Shown here piece by piece: positions 7,422 through 15,621 of a DNA stretch of 32,425 nt. The notes beneath the pieces were generated by a model. The model did not search any database. It saw only the letters and a program-made list of their open reading frames with translations, and had not been told where the DNA came from. A program made the position numbers and the translations under genes. The stretch's first letter is position 1. Each line of letters opens with the position of its first letter. The DNA is from Mumia flava (GTDB lineage: Bacteria; Actinomycetota; Actinomycetes; Propionibacteriales; Nocardioidaceae), in the NCBI RefSeq assembly GCF_002797495.1, contig NZ_PGEZ01000005.1, positions 1 through 32,425 on the forward strand, written 5' to 3'.

Positions 7422-8906
7422 ATGTCGGTGCAACCGCAGTCAGCGAGCGCGTACGAACGAGTCGGATGGTTGCTCCGCCAGTGGCGGACCGTCGCAGGCG
7501 GAGCGGAGCTGCGACGCCTGCAGCCGTTCGCTGCCCTGCTGACCGAGCAGGGGCACCGTGCCGACGCGTCCCGCGTCAGCCGGTGGGAGTCGGGCCGTCT
7601 GCGGGTCCCGGTCCCGGTGATCGAGTCCTACGAGTCCCTGCTCGGGATCGAGCGCGCGACGCTGGTCGCGCTCGCGGAGGGGGTCGCACGCTCGTTCGGC
7701 GAGCGGGTCCCGGCCCGCGACACCGAGCCGAGCGGCCCGGCGACGTACGCCGAGGCGCGGGAGCTCGTGCTCGCGGCCGACGCGCGCGGAGCCGACTGGT
7801 TCGAGTGGGCCGGCTGGGTCACGCAGACCCCGAAGCGGCTTCCCGAGGGAGCGCTCGACGACGTCGAGGCCCTGGCGCCCCGGCTCGTGAGCGAGTCTGC
7901 CCGGGCGGTCGGGATCGGCTACGGGACCCGGTTCGAGGCGCTCCGTCGACTGATCGACGTACCGGACCTGCGCACCGTCGTGATGCGAGCGGTCGGCGCG
8001 CACGTGATCGCGTCCGACGCGCAGGCGACCCTCGCCCCGATCATGCTGATCGCCGACGTCCACGCCGAGAAGGCGGTGGACACCCTGATCACGCTGCTCA
8101 CCCAGCCGTCCGCGCAGATGCAGCTCGGGGCGGTCTGGGGTCTGCGACGCAAGCTGGTCCGGCTCGAGGTGTCTCCGCGGGCCCTGGCGGCGCTCGAGGC
8201 GCAGCTCGCGCAGATGCTGTTCGACGCGACCGACGAGGCCACGCTGATCCGGGCCGCGAACCTCATCGACGTGATGCCGCCGGCCGTGGCCGAGCGTCTG
8301 CGCCGGGTCCGCCCGGCCCTGTTCGCCGGGCGCTCACGCGGTCCGGCATCGTCGGCCGCGAACCGCGCTGCCGCGCACGCGACGGCGATCCGGGCGGTGG
8401 CGGCGCGGATCGAGGCGATCTCCGGCCGCGACCTGGACGCCGTCGGACGCGCGATCGTCGAGGACGCCTACCACGCCGACGACCACGACCTGCGTCACCA
8501 GTCCGCTCTGATCCTCTCCCGCAGCCCGTTCGCACCCGCGATCGCGGAGGTCCTGATCGAGCAGACCCATCCGCCCCGTGCCGCCGACGGCGCGACCAGC
8601 CTGATGCCGTACCTGGCGGGCAAGCCCGAGCGCGATGCGCTCGTCGCGCGTCTGCAGCGCCCGGACGTCGACGCCCGACCGACCCTGATCGCGCTCGCCC
8701 ACACCGGCGGTGGGCCCGTCCCGGGCAACGCCGACTTCCTCTCGGCGACCGACGTCGGCGTCCGCAAGGCGGCTCTGTACCTCGCGGGGATGCAGCAGGA
8801 CCCGCTCCTGCGGAAGCTCGTGAAGGACCCCGACGCCGACGCGGCGCAGCGAGCCGGCGCCTGCTGGTGGCTCGAGCACGGCGGACGCGTCGCCGACGGC
8901 GAGTGA
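7422..8906 (+). CDS. large XRE-type HTH protein with helical-repeat C-terminus
   Basis: A 494-residue protein. The first ~75 residues contain a helix-turn-helix of XRE type with the recognition-helix signature ASRVSRWESGR followed by VPVIESYESLLGI. The rest is Ala/Leu/Arg-rich, with successive amphipathic helices such as AEKAVDTLITLLTQPSAQMQLGAVWGLRR and VRKAALYLAG, which suggest HEAT-like repeats. No enzyme motif was seen. ATG 7422 has GGAGGGG about six bases upstream. It stands alone between a terminator and a repeat array. I infer a DNA-binding regulator with a large sensing or protein-binding region; the target is unknown. Confidence 0.75.
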   Translation: MSVQPQSASAYERVGWLLRQWRTVAGGAELRRLQPFAALLTEQGHRADASRVSRWESGRLRVPVPVIESYESLLGIERATLVALAEGVARSFGERVPARDTEPSGPATYAEARELVLAADARGADWFEWAGWVTQTPKRLPEGALDDVEALAPRLVSESARAVGIGYGTRFEALRRLIDVPDLRTVVMRAVGAHVIASDAQATLAPIMLIADVHAEKAVDTLITLLTQPSAQMQLGAVWGLRRKLVRLEVSPRALAALEAQLAQMLFDATDEATLIRAANLIDVMPPAVAERLRRVRPALFAGRSRGPASSAANRAAAHATAIRAVAARIEAISGRDLDAVGRAIVEDAYHADDHDLRHQSALILSRSPFAPAIAEVLIEQTHPPRAADGATSLMPYLAGKPERDALVARLQRPDVDARPTLIALAHTGGGPVPGNADFLSATDVGVRKAALYLAGMQQDPLLRKLVKDPDADAAQRAGACWWLEHGGRVADGE

Positions 8907-8911
8907 GGGCG

Positions 8912-9110
8912 GGTCTCGATCCTCGCTTCGCTCGGCCTCGACCGGCGGGGTGGTGGGTGTCTCGGCCTCGACCGGCGGGGTGGTGGGTGGCTCCGCCTCG
9001 ACCGGCGGGGTGGTGGGTGTCTCCGGCCTCGACCGGCGGGGTGGTGGGTGGCTCGGCCTCGACCGGCGGGGTGGTGGGTGGCTCGGCCTCGACCGGGGGG
9101 TGGTGGGTGT
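8912..9110. repeat. REP-like element followed by six 30-bp tandem repeats
   Basis: The element starts with GGTCTCGATCCTCGCTTCGC at 8912 and passes into six units of CTCGGCCTCGACCGGCGGGG plus TGGTGGGTGT/G, at 8931, 8961, 8991, 9021, 9052 and 9082. Units are 29-31 bp. The array fills the gap between two convergent genes and reaches the stop codon of the CoA-transferase gene. The top strand is G-rich (GGGG, GG and GGG runs), so a two-layer G-quadruplex is possible. Confidence 0.9.
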
Positions 9111-10300
9111 CAGTCCGAGGATGACCCCGCGTCCACGGCGTCGAGCCACGCCCGGACCTCGTCGTTGTGCTGGCCGAGCCGCGGTGGTGCGCCGGGCGTC
9201 GGCCGGGCCCCCGCGTACGGCAGGTCGTCGAGACGCAACGCAGGACCGGGGATGCTGATCGTGCCGAGGCTCGAGTGGTCGACGTCGACGAGCAGGCCCT
9301 GGGACCGGGTCTGGTCCCACGAGTAGACGTCGTCGAGCGAGCGCACCTTTCCGGCCGGGACACCGGCCTCGGCGAGCCGCGCGAGCCAGGTCTCCGCGCC
9401 CGCGTCGGCGAAGACCTCCTCGATCCGCGCGGTCAGCGCCTCGCGGTTCGCGACCCGCAGCGGATTGGTCGCGTAGTCGGGGTCGGCGACGTCGATCCCG
9501 ACCAGCGGCGCGAACCGCGCCCACAGACCCTCGCTGCCGACCGACAGCTGGACCGGCGCGTCGGCGGTGCGGAACAGCCCGTACGGAGAGATCGACGGGT
9601 GGTGGTTGCCGGCCGCGCGGGGCAGCTCGCCGGCGACCGTCCACCGCGTGCCCTGGAACGCGTGCACGCCGACGATGCCGGCGAGCAGGCTCGTCCGCAC
9701 GACGCGGCCGACGCCGGTGCTGTTGCGCTCGTGCAGCGCGGCGACGATCCCGTACGCGGCGTTCATCCCGGCGAGCAGATCGGCGATCGGGACGCCGACC
9801 TTCGTCGGGTGCTCCGGGTCCGGCCCGGTCATGCTCATCAGGCCGCCCTCGCCCTGTGCGATCTGGTCGTAGCCGGCGCGGGTGGCCTCCGGGCCGTCGT
9901 GACCGAACCCGGTGATCTGGCAGATCACCAGCCGTGGGTTGAGCTCGTGCAGCCGCGCGTAGGAGAAGCCGAGCCGGTCGAGCACGCCGGGGCGGAAGTT
10001 CTCGATGAGGACGTCGGCGTTGCGGACCAGGCGCGTCAGCAGGTCGCGTCCCTCGTCGGACTTGAGGTCGGCGGTCACGGAGCGCTTGTTGCGGTTGCAG
10101 GACAGGAAGTACGTGGACTCCTGGGCGTCGCCGTCGCCGTCGCTGTGTCCACTCACGAAGGGAGGCCCCCACTGGCGGGTGTCGTCGCCGGTCGGCGACT
10201 CGACCTTGATCACGTCGGCACCGAGGTCGCCGAGCATCATCGCGGCGTGCGGCCCGGCGAGGGCTCGGGTGAGGTCGACGACGACGACGTCGGACAGCAT
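9110..10300 (-). CDS. CaiB/BaiF family (type III) CoA-transferase
   Basis: Moves CoA between carboxylic acids through an aspartyl-CoA intermediate. The 396-residue protein opens with VVVVDLTRALAGPHAAMMLGDLGADVIKVE, the standard CaiB start, followed by NRNKRSVTADLKS and IENFRPGVLDRLG. The catalytic aspartate is most likely Asp174 in VGVPIADLLAGM, by comparison with formyl-CoA transferase. AAGGAG lies seven bases before ATG 10300, and a TACGAT hexamer (10333-10338) is a likely -10. It is transcribed away from a GntR regulator and an MFS transporter, suggesting an uptake-and-activation route for an organic acid. The acid is unknown. Confidence 0.9.
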   Translation of the reverse strand: MLSDVVVVDLTRALAGPHAAMMLGDLGADVIKVESPTGDDTRQWGPPFVSGHSDGDGDAQESTYFLSCNRNKRSVTADLKSDEGRDLLTRLVRNADVLIENFRPGVLDRLGFSYARLHELNPRLVICQITGFGHDGPEATRAGYDQIAQGEGGLMSMTGPDPEHPTKVGVPIADLLAGMNAAYGIVAALHERNSTGVGRVVRTSLLAGIVGVHAFQGTRWTVAGELPRAAGNHHPSISPYGLFRTADAPVQLSVGSEGLWARFAPLVGIDVADPDYATNPLRVANREALTARIEEVFADAGAETWLARLAEAGVPAGKVRSLDDVYSWDQTRSQGLLVDVDHSSLGTISIPGPALRLDDLPYAGARPTPGAPPRLGQHNDEVRAWLDAVDAGSSSD

Positions 10301-10485
10301 GGGTGCTCCTTCGGCTCGGCGGTTCGGCGGCGATCGTACGCTCCGGCGGCCGTACGGCCCGGCGTCGGATCCACCCCGTACGGACGGGACCATCGTCGCA
10401 GCGGGCCGCCTCGGGCCGTACGGCGAAAGGTGCCAAACCGGGTGGTTCCGCGGTGTTCGGACCCGCCTGGCATCATGTATGCAAC
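10301..10485. promoter_or_regulatory. divergent control region, CoA-transferase / GntR
   Basis: This 185-bp gap holds three CCGTACGG palindromes (10350-10357, 10376-10383, 10416-10423), the first inside a 12-bp palindrome GGCCGTACGGCC. Close to the GntR start, ATGTATGCA (10475-10483) and ATGTGTGCA (10486-10494) form a direct repeat; CATCAT (10471-10476) could be the -10. Which element binds the GntR protein is not decidable by eye. Confidence 0.45.
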
Positions 10486-11142
10486 ATGTGTGCAGCGACG
10501 AACCTGACCCGAGCCTCCGCGGCGGACCGCGCCTACGCGGCAGTCAAGCGCTCGATCCTGTCCGGCGAGACCGGCGCGGGGGACGAGCTCGGGGAGGTCG
10601 CGCTGGCCGAGCGGCTCGAGTGCTCCCGGACTCCGGTACGCGAGGCTCTGCAACGACTGCAGAGCGAGGGGCTCGTCCGGATCTACCCCAAGCGCGGCGC
10701 CATCGTCGTCCCGGTGACCGCGGCCGAGGCGGACGCGGTCTGGGAGGCCCGTGCCCTGGTCGAGCAGTGGGCCGCCCCCCGGGCCTTCGAGCACGGCACC
10801 GCGATCGCCGCCCGGCTGCACGCCGACGTCGACGCGATGGAGCTGCACCGCGCGGTCGGCGACGTGGTCGCGTTCACCGAGGCGGACCGTGCCTTCCACG
10901 AGGTCGTCGTGGACGCCGCGCACAACGAGCACCTCACCCGGCTCTACCGCAGCCTGCGCGAGCGCCAGCTGATGATCAACGCGACCGCCATGACCCTGTC
11001 GCCCGAGCGGATGGACGCCGCGATCCGCGACCACCGCCGGCTCGCCGAGCTGATCGCGACCGACGACCTCGACGCATTCGTCGCCCTGACCGCATCGCAC
11101 GTCGCGAGCGCACGGCACGCGATCGACGGGGACGACGGATGA
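10486..11142 (+). CDS. GntR-family regulator (FCD subfamily)
   Basis: A 218-residue transcription factor. The N-terminal winged helix-turn-helix contains AYAAVKRSILSGETGAGDELGEVALAERLECSRTPVREAL split by the usual turns, and GLVRIYPKRGAIVVP forms the wing. The all-helical FCD ligand-binding domain follows, with DRAFHEVVVDAAHN and the later DHRRLAELI and SHVASARHAI, positions that bind a metal and small organic acids in the family. ATG 10486 gives a normal N-terminus. The ATGA overlap with the MFS gene shows the two are co-transcribed. I infer that it controls the transporter and the divergent CoA-transferase in response to their substrate. Confidence 0.9.
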   Translation: MCAATNLTRASAADRAYAAVKRSILSGETGAGDELGEVALAERLECSRTPVREALQRLQSEGLVRIYPKRGAIVVPVTAAEADAVWEARALVEQWAAPRAFEHGTAIAARLHADVDAMELHRAVGDVVAFTEADRAFHEVVVDAAHNEHLTRLYRSLRERQLMINATAMTLSPERMDAAIRDHRRLAELIATDDLDAFVALTASHVASARHAIDGDDG

Positions 11143-12455
11143 TCGCCACGGCAGCACGCCGGCTGGGCCTGCGGCGCAGCGCGACCGCGGTCTGGCTGGT
11201 CGCCCTCCTCGTCTACGTGCTCGCCGTCTTCCACCGGTCCTCGCTCGCCGTCGCCGGGCTCGCGGCGACCGACCGCTTCGACATCACCGCTGCTCAGCTG
11301 TCGGCGTTCACGGTGCTTCAGCTCGTGGTCTACGCCGGCATGCAGATCCCGGTCGGTCTCGCGCTCGACCGATGGGGCCCGCGCGCGGTGATCTTCGCCG
11401 GAGTCGTGACGCTGTCGGTCGCCCAGACCGTGTTCGCGCTCGCGGACTCCTACCCGCTCGCCGTCGGCGCGCGGATCGCGGTCGGCGCCGGGGACGCGAT
11501 GGTGTTCGTGTGCGTCCTGCGTCTGGTCAACACCTGGTTCGAGCCGCGCCGCATCCCGCTGATGACCCAGCTGACCGGCATCAGCGGGCAGGCGGGCACG
11601 ATCGTCGCGGCAGCGCCGATGACCTGGGCCCTGCACACGCTCGGCTGGACCACCTCGTACCTCGTCACCGCCGCGGTCGGGCTCGTGCTCGCCGCCGCCC
11701 TGCTCGCCGTCGTCCACGACCGGCCCGGTGCCCGCAACGTCCGCGGCCCCGAGCTGGAGCTGCGCGGCATCGGGAGCCGGATCCGGACGGCCTGGTCGGA
11801 CCCCGGGACGCAGCTCGGCTTCTGGACGCACTTCTCGACACAGTTCAGCGGCACGATGCTCGCGCTGCTCTGGGGGTTCCCCTTCTTCGTCCGCGGCGAG
11901 CACACCTCGCCGGCGTTCGCGTCGGCGCTGCTGACCATCCTCATCCTCGCCACGATGGCGGCGGGCCCGGTGATCGCGTGGCGGACCTCGACGCGGCCCG
12001 AGCGCCGCACCCGCCTGGTCCTGGGGATCGTCATGGCGATCGTCGCGGTGTGGTCCGCGGTCCTGGCATGGCCCGGGGACGCGCCCTCCTGGCTGCTCGT
12101 GCTTCTCGTCGTGGTCGTGGCGGTCGGTGGACCGGGCTCGCTGGTCGGATTCGACTTCGTCCGGACGTACGGCGTGCCGGAGCGCCTCGGCCTCGCGACC
12201 GCCGTCGTGAACATGGGCGGATTCATCGCGAGCCTCTCGACGGTGCTGGCGATCGGTGTGGTGCTCGACCTGCTGACGTCCGGCGGTTCGCAGGCGTACC
12301 CGACGGACGCGTTCCGCTGGGCGATGGCGGTGCAAGCCGTCCCGTGGCTGATCGGGGCCGTGCAGATCTGGCGGCACCAGCGCAAGCTCGACCGGCTCCC
12401 ACCGGCGTCGTCGCGACCACGACGCAACGAGCTGCAGCGCGTTCCGGCGTCCTGA
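11139..12455 (+). CDS. MFS transporter
   Basis: A 438-residue membrane protein with about twelve hydrophobic helices. The loop after helix two reads ALDRWGPRAVI, the major-facilitator motif A (D-R-x-G-x-R). The start VYVLAVFHRSSLAVAG resembles nitrate/organic-acid type MFS carriers of actinobacteria. The start codon overlaps the GntR stop by four bases (ATGA). Its position beside a GntR regulator and opposite a CoA-transferase favours uptake of a carboxylic acid, but the substrate is not shown by the sequence. Confidence 0.87.
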   Translation: MIATAARRLGLRRSATAVWLVALLVYVLAVFHRSSLAVAGLAATDRFDITAAQLSAFTVLQLVVYAGMQIPVGLALDRWGPRAVIFAGVVTLSVAQTVFALADSYPLAVGARIAVGAGDAMVFVCVLRLVNTWFEPRRIPLMTQLTGISGQAGTIVAAAPMTWALHTLGWTTSYLVTAAVGLVLAAALLAVVHDRPGARNVRGPELELRGIGSRIRTAWSDPGTQLGFWTHFSTQFSGTMLALLWGFPFFVRGEHTSPAFASALLTILILATMAAGPVIAWRTSTRPERRTRLVLGIVMAIVAVWSAVLAWPGDAPSWLLVLLVVVVAVGGPGSLVGFDFVRTYGVPERLGLATAVVNMGGFIASLSTVLAIGVVLDLLTSGGSQAYPTDAFRWAMAVQAVPWLIGAVQIWRHQRKLDRLPPASSRPRRNELQRVPAS

Positions 12456-12477
12456 GACCGACCGAGCTCGACCGACC

Positions 12478-12537
12478 GCTCTGTGACGGCTACGACTGCT
12501 CTGTGACGGCTTCGACCGCTCTGTGACGGCTACGACG
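12478..12537. repeat. three 20-bp tandem repeats between convergent genes
   Basis: GCTCTGTGACGGCTACGACT-like units start at 12478, 12498 and 12518. The last unit overlaps the 3' end of the VOC gene (stop at 12530), so its final codons (AASS) derive from the repeat. No clear hairpin terminator was found here. Confidence 0.75.
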
Positions 12538-12904
12538 ACGCGGCGAAGCGGACGAGGCCGACCACGTTGTGCGACGGGTCCGCGACGAAGGCGAGAGCGC
12601 CGACGTCGGGGATCTGCGTCACGTCCATGACGATCTCCCCGCCCGCTCCGATCACGCGGTCGAGCGCGGCCTCCAGGTCGTCGACCGCGATCGTCACCTC
12701 CGGGCCGGTCGTACGGATGCCCGGGAGGAGCTCGCGACGCTGCTGGACCGCAGCGATCAGCTCCGCCGACGCCGGGATGTGCGCGCGGGAGAACCCCGGT
12801 GGCCCCCAGGGCTCGAACGACCAGCCGAGGACGGCCTCGTAGAACGCCTGCGTCGTGCCGTCGTCGTCGGAGTTGAACGCGAGGTGGGCCACGTATCCGT
12901 CCAC
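12530..12904 (-). CDS. VOC (glyoxalase-like) superfamily protein
   Basis: A 124-residue protein of the vicinal oxygen chelate fold: VAHLAFNSDDDGTTQAFYEAVLGWSFEPWGPPGF, then a GPEVTIAVDDLEAALDRVIGAGGEIVMDV block, and a C-terminal GALAFVADPSHNVVGLVRF strand. A metal His (HLAF) is present, but the full set of metal ligands cannot be assigned, so it may be an enzyme or a ligand-binding protein. GTG 12904 is preferred because GATGCT (12911-12916) lies six bases before it, a leaderless arrangement; longer starts up to 12976 add an atypical Pro/Gly-rich extension. Confidence 0.78.
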   Translation of the reverse strand: MDGYVAHLAFNSDDDGTTQAFYEAVLGWSFEPWGPPGFSRAHIPASAELIAAVQQRRELLPGIRTTGPEVTIAVDDLEAALDRVIGAGGEIVMDVTQIPDVGALAFVADPSHNVVGLVRFAASS

Positions 12905-13021
12905 CGCACCAGCATCGTGCAGGTGCCCGGGGAGCGCCAGGGGACGGGCGTCACGACATCCCGGTCCGCCGGGCAACGGTCGTGTCGAGACGCACGTACG
13001 GGCGAAGCGCCGCGACGCGGA

Positions 13022-14233
13022 TCAGTCGCGGGTGGTGAAGGCGCGGAGCACGGCCGCGACGGCGGCGAGCAGAGCGACCCCGATGCCGTAGACGAGCGTC
13101 GTGGTCCCGAGACCGGCGGGTTCGACGGCCATGCCGGCGATCGTCGCGGGCACTCCCAACGAGAGGTAGGAGACCACGAAGATCGCAGCGAACACCTCGC
13201 CTCGCTCGGCCGGCGGGATCGCCGGGACGATCGAGCGGAGGACGCCCATGAACGCGGTCCCGAAGCCGGATCCGGCGACCACCACGGCGAGCAGGAACGC
13301 GACCAGCGGCCCGAGGCTGATCGCGATCAGCGTGAGGGCGGTGCCGACCGCGAGCGTCGTCGTGCCGTACAGCGTGATCCGCCGCGGCGACCAGTCCCGT
13401 ACCAGGAAGCACGAGAGCGCCCCGGTCCCGGCGAGCGCCGCGATCGCGAGGCCCTGCCACGCGTGACCGGTGCCGCCGAGCTCGTGCGAGACGACCAGCG
13501 GGGTGAGGGAGAGGTAGAGGCCACCGGTGGCCCAGCCTGCGAGCAGCGCCGGGAAGCTGAGCAAGAACAGCGGTCGGACCGCGGCGGGCAGCGCGACCCG
13601 GGGCAGGAGGGAAGCGGCGAGGCCGGCATGGCGCGGGGCGGTCTCGGGGACGCTCCACGCCGCGAGCGCGAGGGCGAGGTACGCGATCGTGAGCCCGCCG
13701 AACACCTCGGCCTCGGCGGCGCCGGGGCTGACGTCCAGGACGAGCCCGGCCGCCAGAGCCCCGCTCGCGAGGCCGGCCAGCGGGGAGACGGTGTTCCAGA
13801 GGGCGGCACTGTCGGGGTGGTCAGGAGACTCGAAGTCGACCACCGCCGCCGAGAGCGTCGACAGCAGGAGCGCGCTCGCCACACCCTGGACGGCACGAGC
13901 CAGGAGGAGGACCGACACCGTGTCGGCGTGCCAGAACAGCACCACGCTCAGGGTGAGCAGGACGAGCGCTCCGCTGATCACGGGCCGGCGACCGACGTGG
14001 TCGGACACGGAGCCGAGCACGAGGAGGGTGGCGAGCAGCGTGATCGCGTAGACCCCGAAGATCGCGGTCGACGTCCCGGGCGAGTAGCCGAGCCGCTCCT
14101 GGAGCACCGGGTAGAACGGGGAGGGCGCGCTGGCTCCCGCCATCATCACGGTGGCGGTGGCGACCGCGAGCACGAACCCGAGACGCGCCCGCGGCGGAGC
14201 GGCCGTCGGGCTCGGCGCGGTGGTCGTGGTCAT
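13022..14233 (-). CDS. MFS exporter (drug-type), ArsR-controlled
   Basis: A 403-residue protein with about twelve transmembrane helices, starting MTTTTAPSP then RARLGFVLAVATATVMMAGASAPSPFYPVLQ. The helix 2-3 loop contains VSDHVGRRPVI (motif A, D-x-x-G-R-R). The AGASAPSPFYPVLQERLG start is common in actinobacterial MFS efflux pumps. GAGGAA precedes ATG 14233 by a few bases. It is divergent from an ArsR-type repressor and shares matching operators with it, the usual layout of an inducible efflux pump. The compound is unknown. Confidence 0.87.
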   Translation of the reverse strand: MTTTTAPSPTAAPPRARLGFVLAVATATVMMAGASAPSPFYPVLQERLGYSPGTSTAIFGVYAITLLATLLVLGSVSDHVGRRPVISGALVLLTLSVVLFWHADTVSVLLLARAVQGVASALLLSTLSAAVVDFESPDHPDSAALWNTVSPLAGLASGALAAGLVLDVSPGAAEAEVFGGLTIAYLALALAAWSVPETAPRHAGLAASLLPRVALPAAVRPLFLLSFPALLAGWATGGLYLSLTPLVVSHELGGTGHAWQGLAIAALAGTGALSCFLVRDWSPRRITLYGTTTLAVGTALTLIAISLGPLVAFLLAVVVAGSGFGTAFMGVLRSIVPAIPPAERGEVFAAIFVVSYLSLGVPATIAGMAVEPAGLGTTTLVYGIGVALLAAVAAVLRAFTTRD

Positions 14234-14262
14234 CGGGTTCCTCTGCGGTGACGATGCGGGGA

Positions 14263-14332
14263 GGTTCGAAAACTGTCGAACCTTTCGGCAGGGTACTTCC
14301 GACCGGCAGCAAGGTTCAACTACGATCGAACC
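14263..14332. promoter_or_regulatory. two ArsR operators and divergent promoters
   Basis: Operator 1 (14263-14282) is GGTTCGA-N6-TCGAACC, perfect. Operator 2 (14313-14332) is GGTTCAA-N6-TCGAACC and abuts the ArsR start codon. For the exporter, TTGAAC (14314-14319) and TACCCT (14290-14295) with an 18-bp spacer form a reverse-strand promoter, with operator 2 over its -35 and operator 1 at its start site. For the regulator, TACGAT (14321-14326) lies six bases before ATG 14333. Confidence 0.8.
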
Positions 14333-14659
14333 ATGGTGTCCGGGCAGACGCTCTCCCACCCCTCTCGCGACGAGATCCGCTTGGCCGACGTGCTGTTCGC
14401 ACTCAGCGACCCCGAACGGCTCGCGATCGTGCGCCAGGTCGCCGACGGGCCGCTCGACATGGCCGAGTGCGTCCTCACGAACCCTGACATGCCGAAGTCG
14501 ACGAAGTCGCACCTGATGAAGACGCTGCGCGAGGCCGGTCTGATCCGCAACGAGCCCCAAGGCCGGGGACGACGGCTCACGCTGCGGCGCGAGGACCTCG
14601 ACGCACGGTTCCCGGGTCTGCTCGACTCCGTGCTCCACGCGGCCTCCGTCGCCGGCTGA
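14333..14659 (+). CDS. ArsR-family repressor
   Basis: A 108-residue winged-helix regulator: LADVLFALSDPERLAIVRQVADGPLDMAECVL, recognition helix KSTKSHLMKTLREAGLI, and the wing NEPQGRGRRLTLRREDL. It has a single cysteine (in AECVL) and no CxC metal-binding pair, so it probably senses an organic ligand and not a metal. The mRNA is predicted to be leaderless. The twin operators in the shared control region imply that it represses itself and the divergent exporter. Confidence 0.9.
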   Translation: MVSGQTLSHPSRDEIRLADVLFALSDPERLAIVRQVADGPLDMAECVLTNPDMPKSTKSHLMKTLREAGLIRNEPQGRGRRLTLRREDLDARFPGLLDSVLHAASVAG

Positions 14660-14673
14660 CCGGCGACGCAGCC

Positions 14674-15621
14674 CTACGCCGGCGCGAAGTCCACGTGGGC
14701 GGCCCGCTCCGACGCGGCCCACAACGCGGCGGCCTGCTCCGTGTCGCGCGCAGCCGCGGTCATCCCCACGAGCCTCGGTGCCCCCCGCATCTGACGCATC
14801 CGCGACGGCCCGACGTACGACCCTCCGGGCAGCCCGGGCTCGGTCGCGGCCCGCTCCAGCGGCCACGCGCCGGCGTGCGCCGGCTGACTGACGATCCTCG
14901 TGACGAGGTCGACCAGCCGGGTCTGGAGCGTGACGCCCCCGAGCTGCGGACCGGTCGTCTGGAGGTTGGTGTGCGCGTATCCGGGATGAGCCGCGACGCT
15001 CGTCACCGGTGCGCCCGCGGCTCGCGCACGCCGGTCGAGCTCGAGCGCGAACTGGAGGTTCGCCAGCTTCGACTGCGCGTAGACCGACCAGCGTTCGTAT
15101 CGCCCGAGCGGTGCGCCGGGCTCGAGGCCGCGCAGATCGATCCGGCGCGCGAAGGTGTGCATCAGCGACGACACCGACACGACCCGCGCGGACGAGTCGA
15201 CCAGCCGCGGCCACAGCCGCGCGGTGAGCGCGAAGTGCCCGAGGTGGTTCGTCGCCATCTGGAGCTCGTAGCCCTGGGCCGAGCTGCGCTGCGGCGTCGC
15301 CATGATCCCGGCGTTGTTCACCAGGACGTGGATCGGCTGGCCGTCCGCGAGCAGCGTCTCGGCCGCCTCCTCGACCGAGTCGAGGTCGGCGAGGTCGAGC
15401 TGCACGGAGTCGAGGGACGCGTCGGGGAGCTGCGTACGCAGGTCCGTGAGCGCGTCGTCGACCTTGGCCAGGTCCCGCCCGGCCGCGACCACCTCCGCAC
15501 CGTGCTTGGCGAGCTCGTACGCCGTGGACCAGCCCAGTCCACCGGTCACGCCGGTGACCACGGCCCGGCGTCCGGAGAGGTCGCCGATGTCGTCGGTCGT
15601 CCAGGTCGGGGGGACGCTCAC
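14674..15621 (-). CDS. short-chain dehydrogenase/reductase
   Basis: A 315-residue NAD(P)-dependent oxidoreductase. The cofactor loop is TGVTGGLG (residues 23-30), followed by DLADLDSVEEAA, NNAG, the serine strand VVSVSSLMH and the catalytic YAQSK (Tyr-x-x-x-Lys). The long C-terminal part with HPGYAHTNLQ and YVGPSRMRQMRG matches the retinol-dehydrogenase-like actinobacterial SDRs of about 300 residues. GTG 15621 overlaps the stop of the preceding gene (GTGA), so it is translationally coupled to the mycothiol-dependent enzyme. Substrate unknown. Its end lies 14 bases from the ArsR gene, which is convergent. Confidence 0.9.
   Translation of the reverse strand: MSVPPTWTTDDIGDLSGRRAVVTGVTGGLGWSTAYELAKHGAEVVAAGRDLAKVDDALTDLRTQLPDASLDSVQLDLADLDSVEEAAETLLADGQPIHVLVNNAGIMATPQRSSAQGYELQMATNHLGHFALTARLWPRLVDSSARVVSVSSLMHTFARRIDLRGLEPGAPLGRYERWSVYAQSKLANLQFALELDRRARAAGAPVTSVAAHPGYAHTNLQTTGPQLGGVTLQTRLVDLVTRIVSQPAHAGAWPLERAATEPGLPGGSYVGPSRMRQMRGAPRLVGMTAAARDTEQAAALWAASERAAHVDFAPA

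Noticed and set aside
8931-9110. CRISPR-like array
   Set aside because: Units are directly adjacent, with no unique spacers, and no cas genes are nearby.
8334-10436. A 700-codon reverse frame spanning the repeat array
   Set aside because: It runs antisense to the HTH gene and out of frame with the CoA-transferase; it consists of Arg/Pro-rich shadow and repeat translation.
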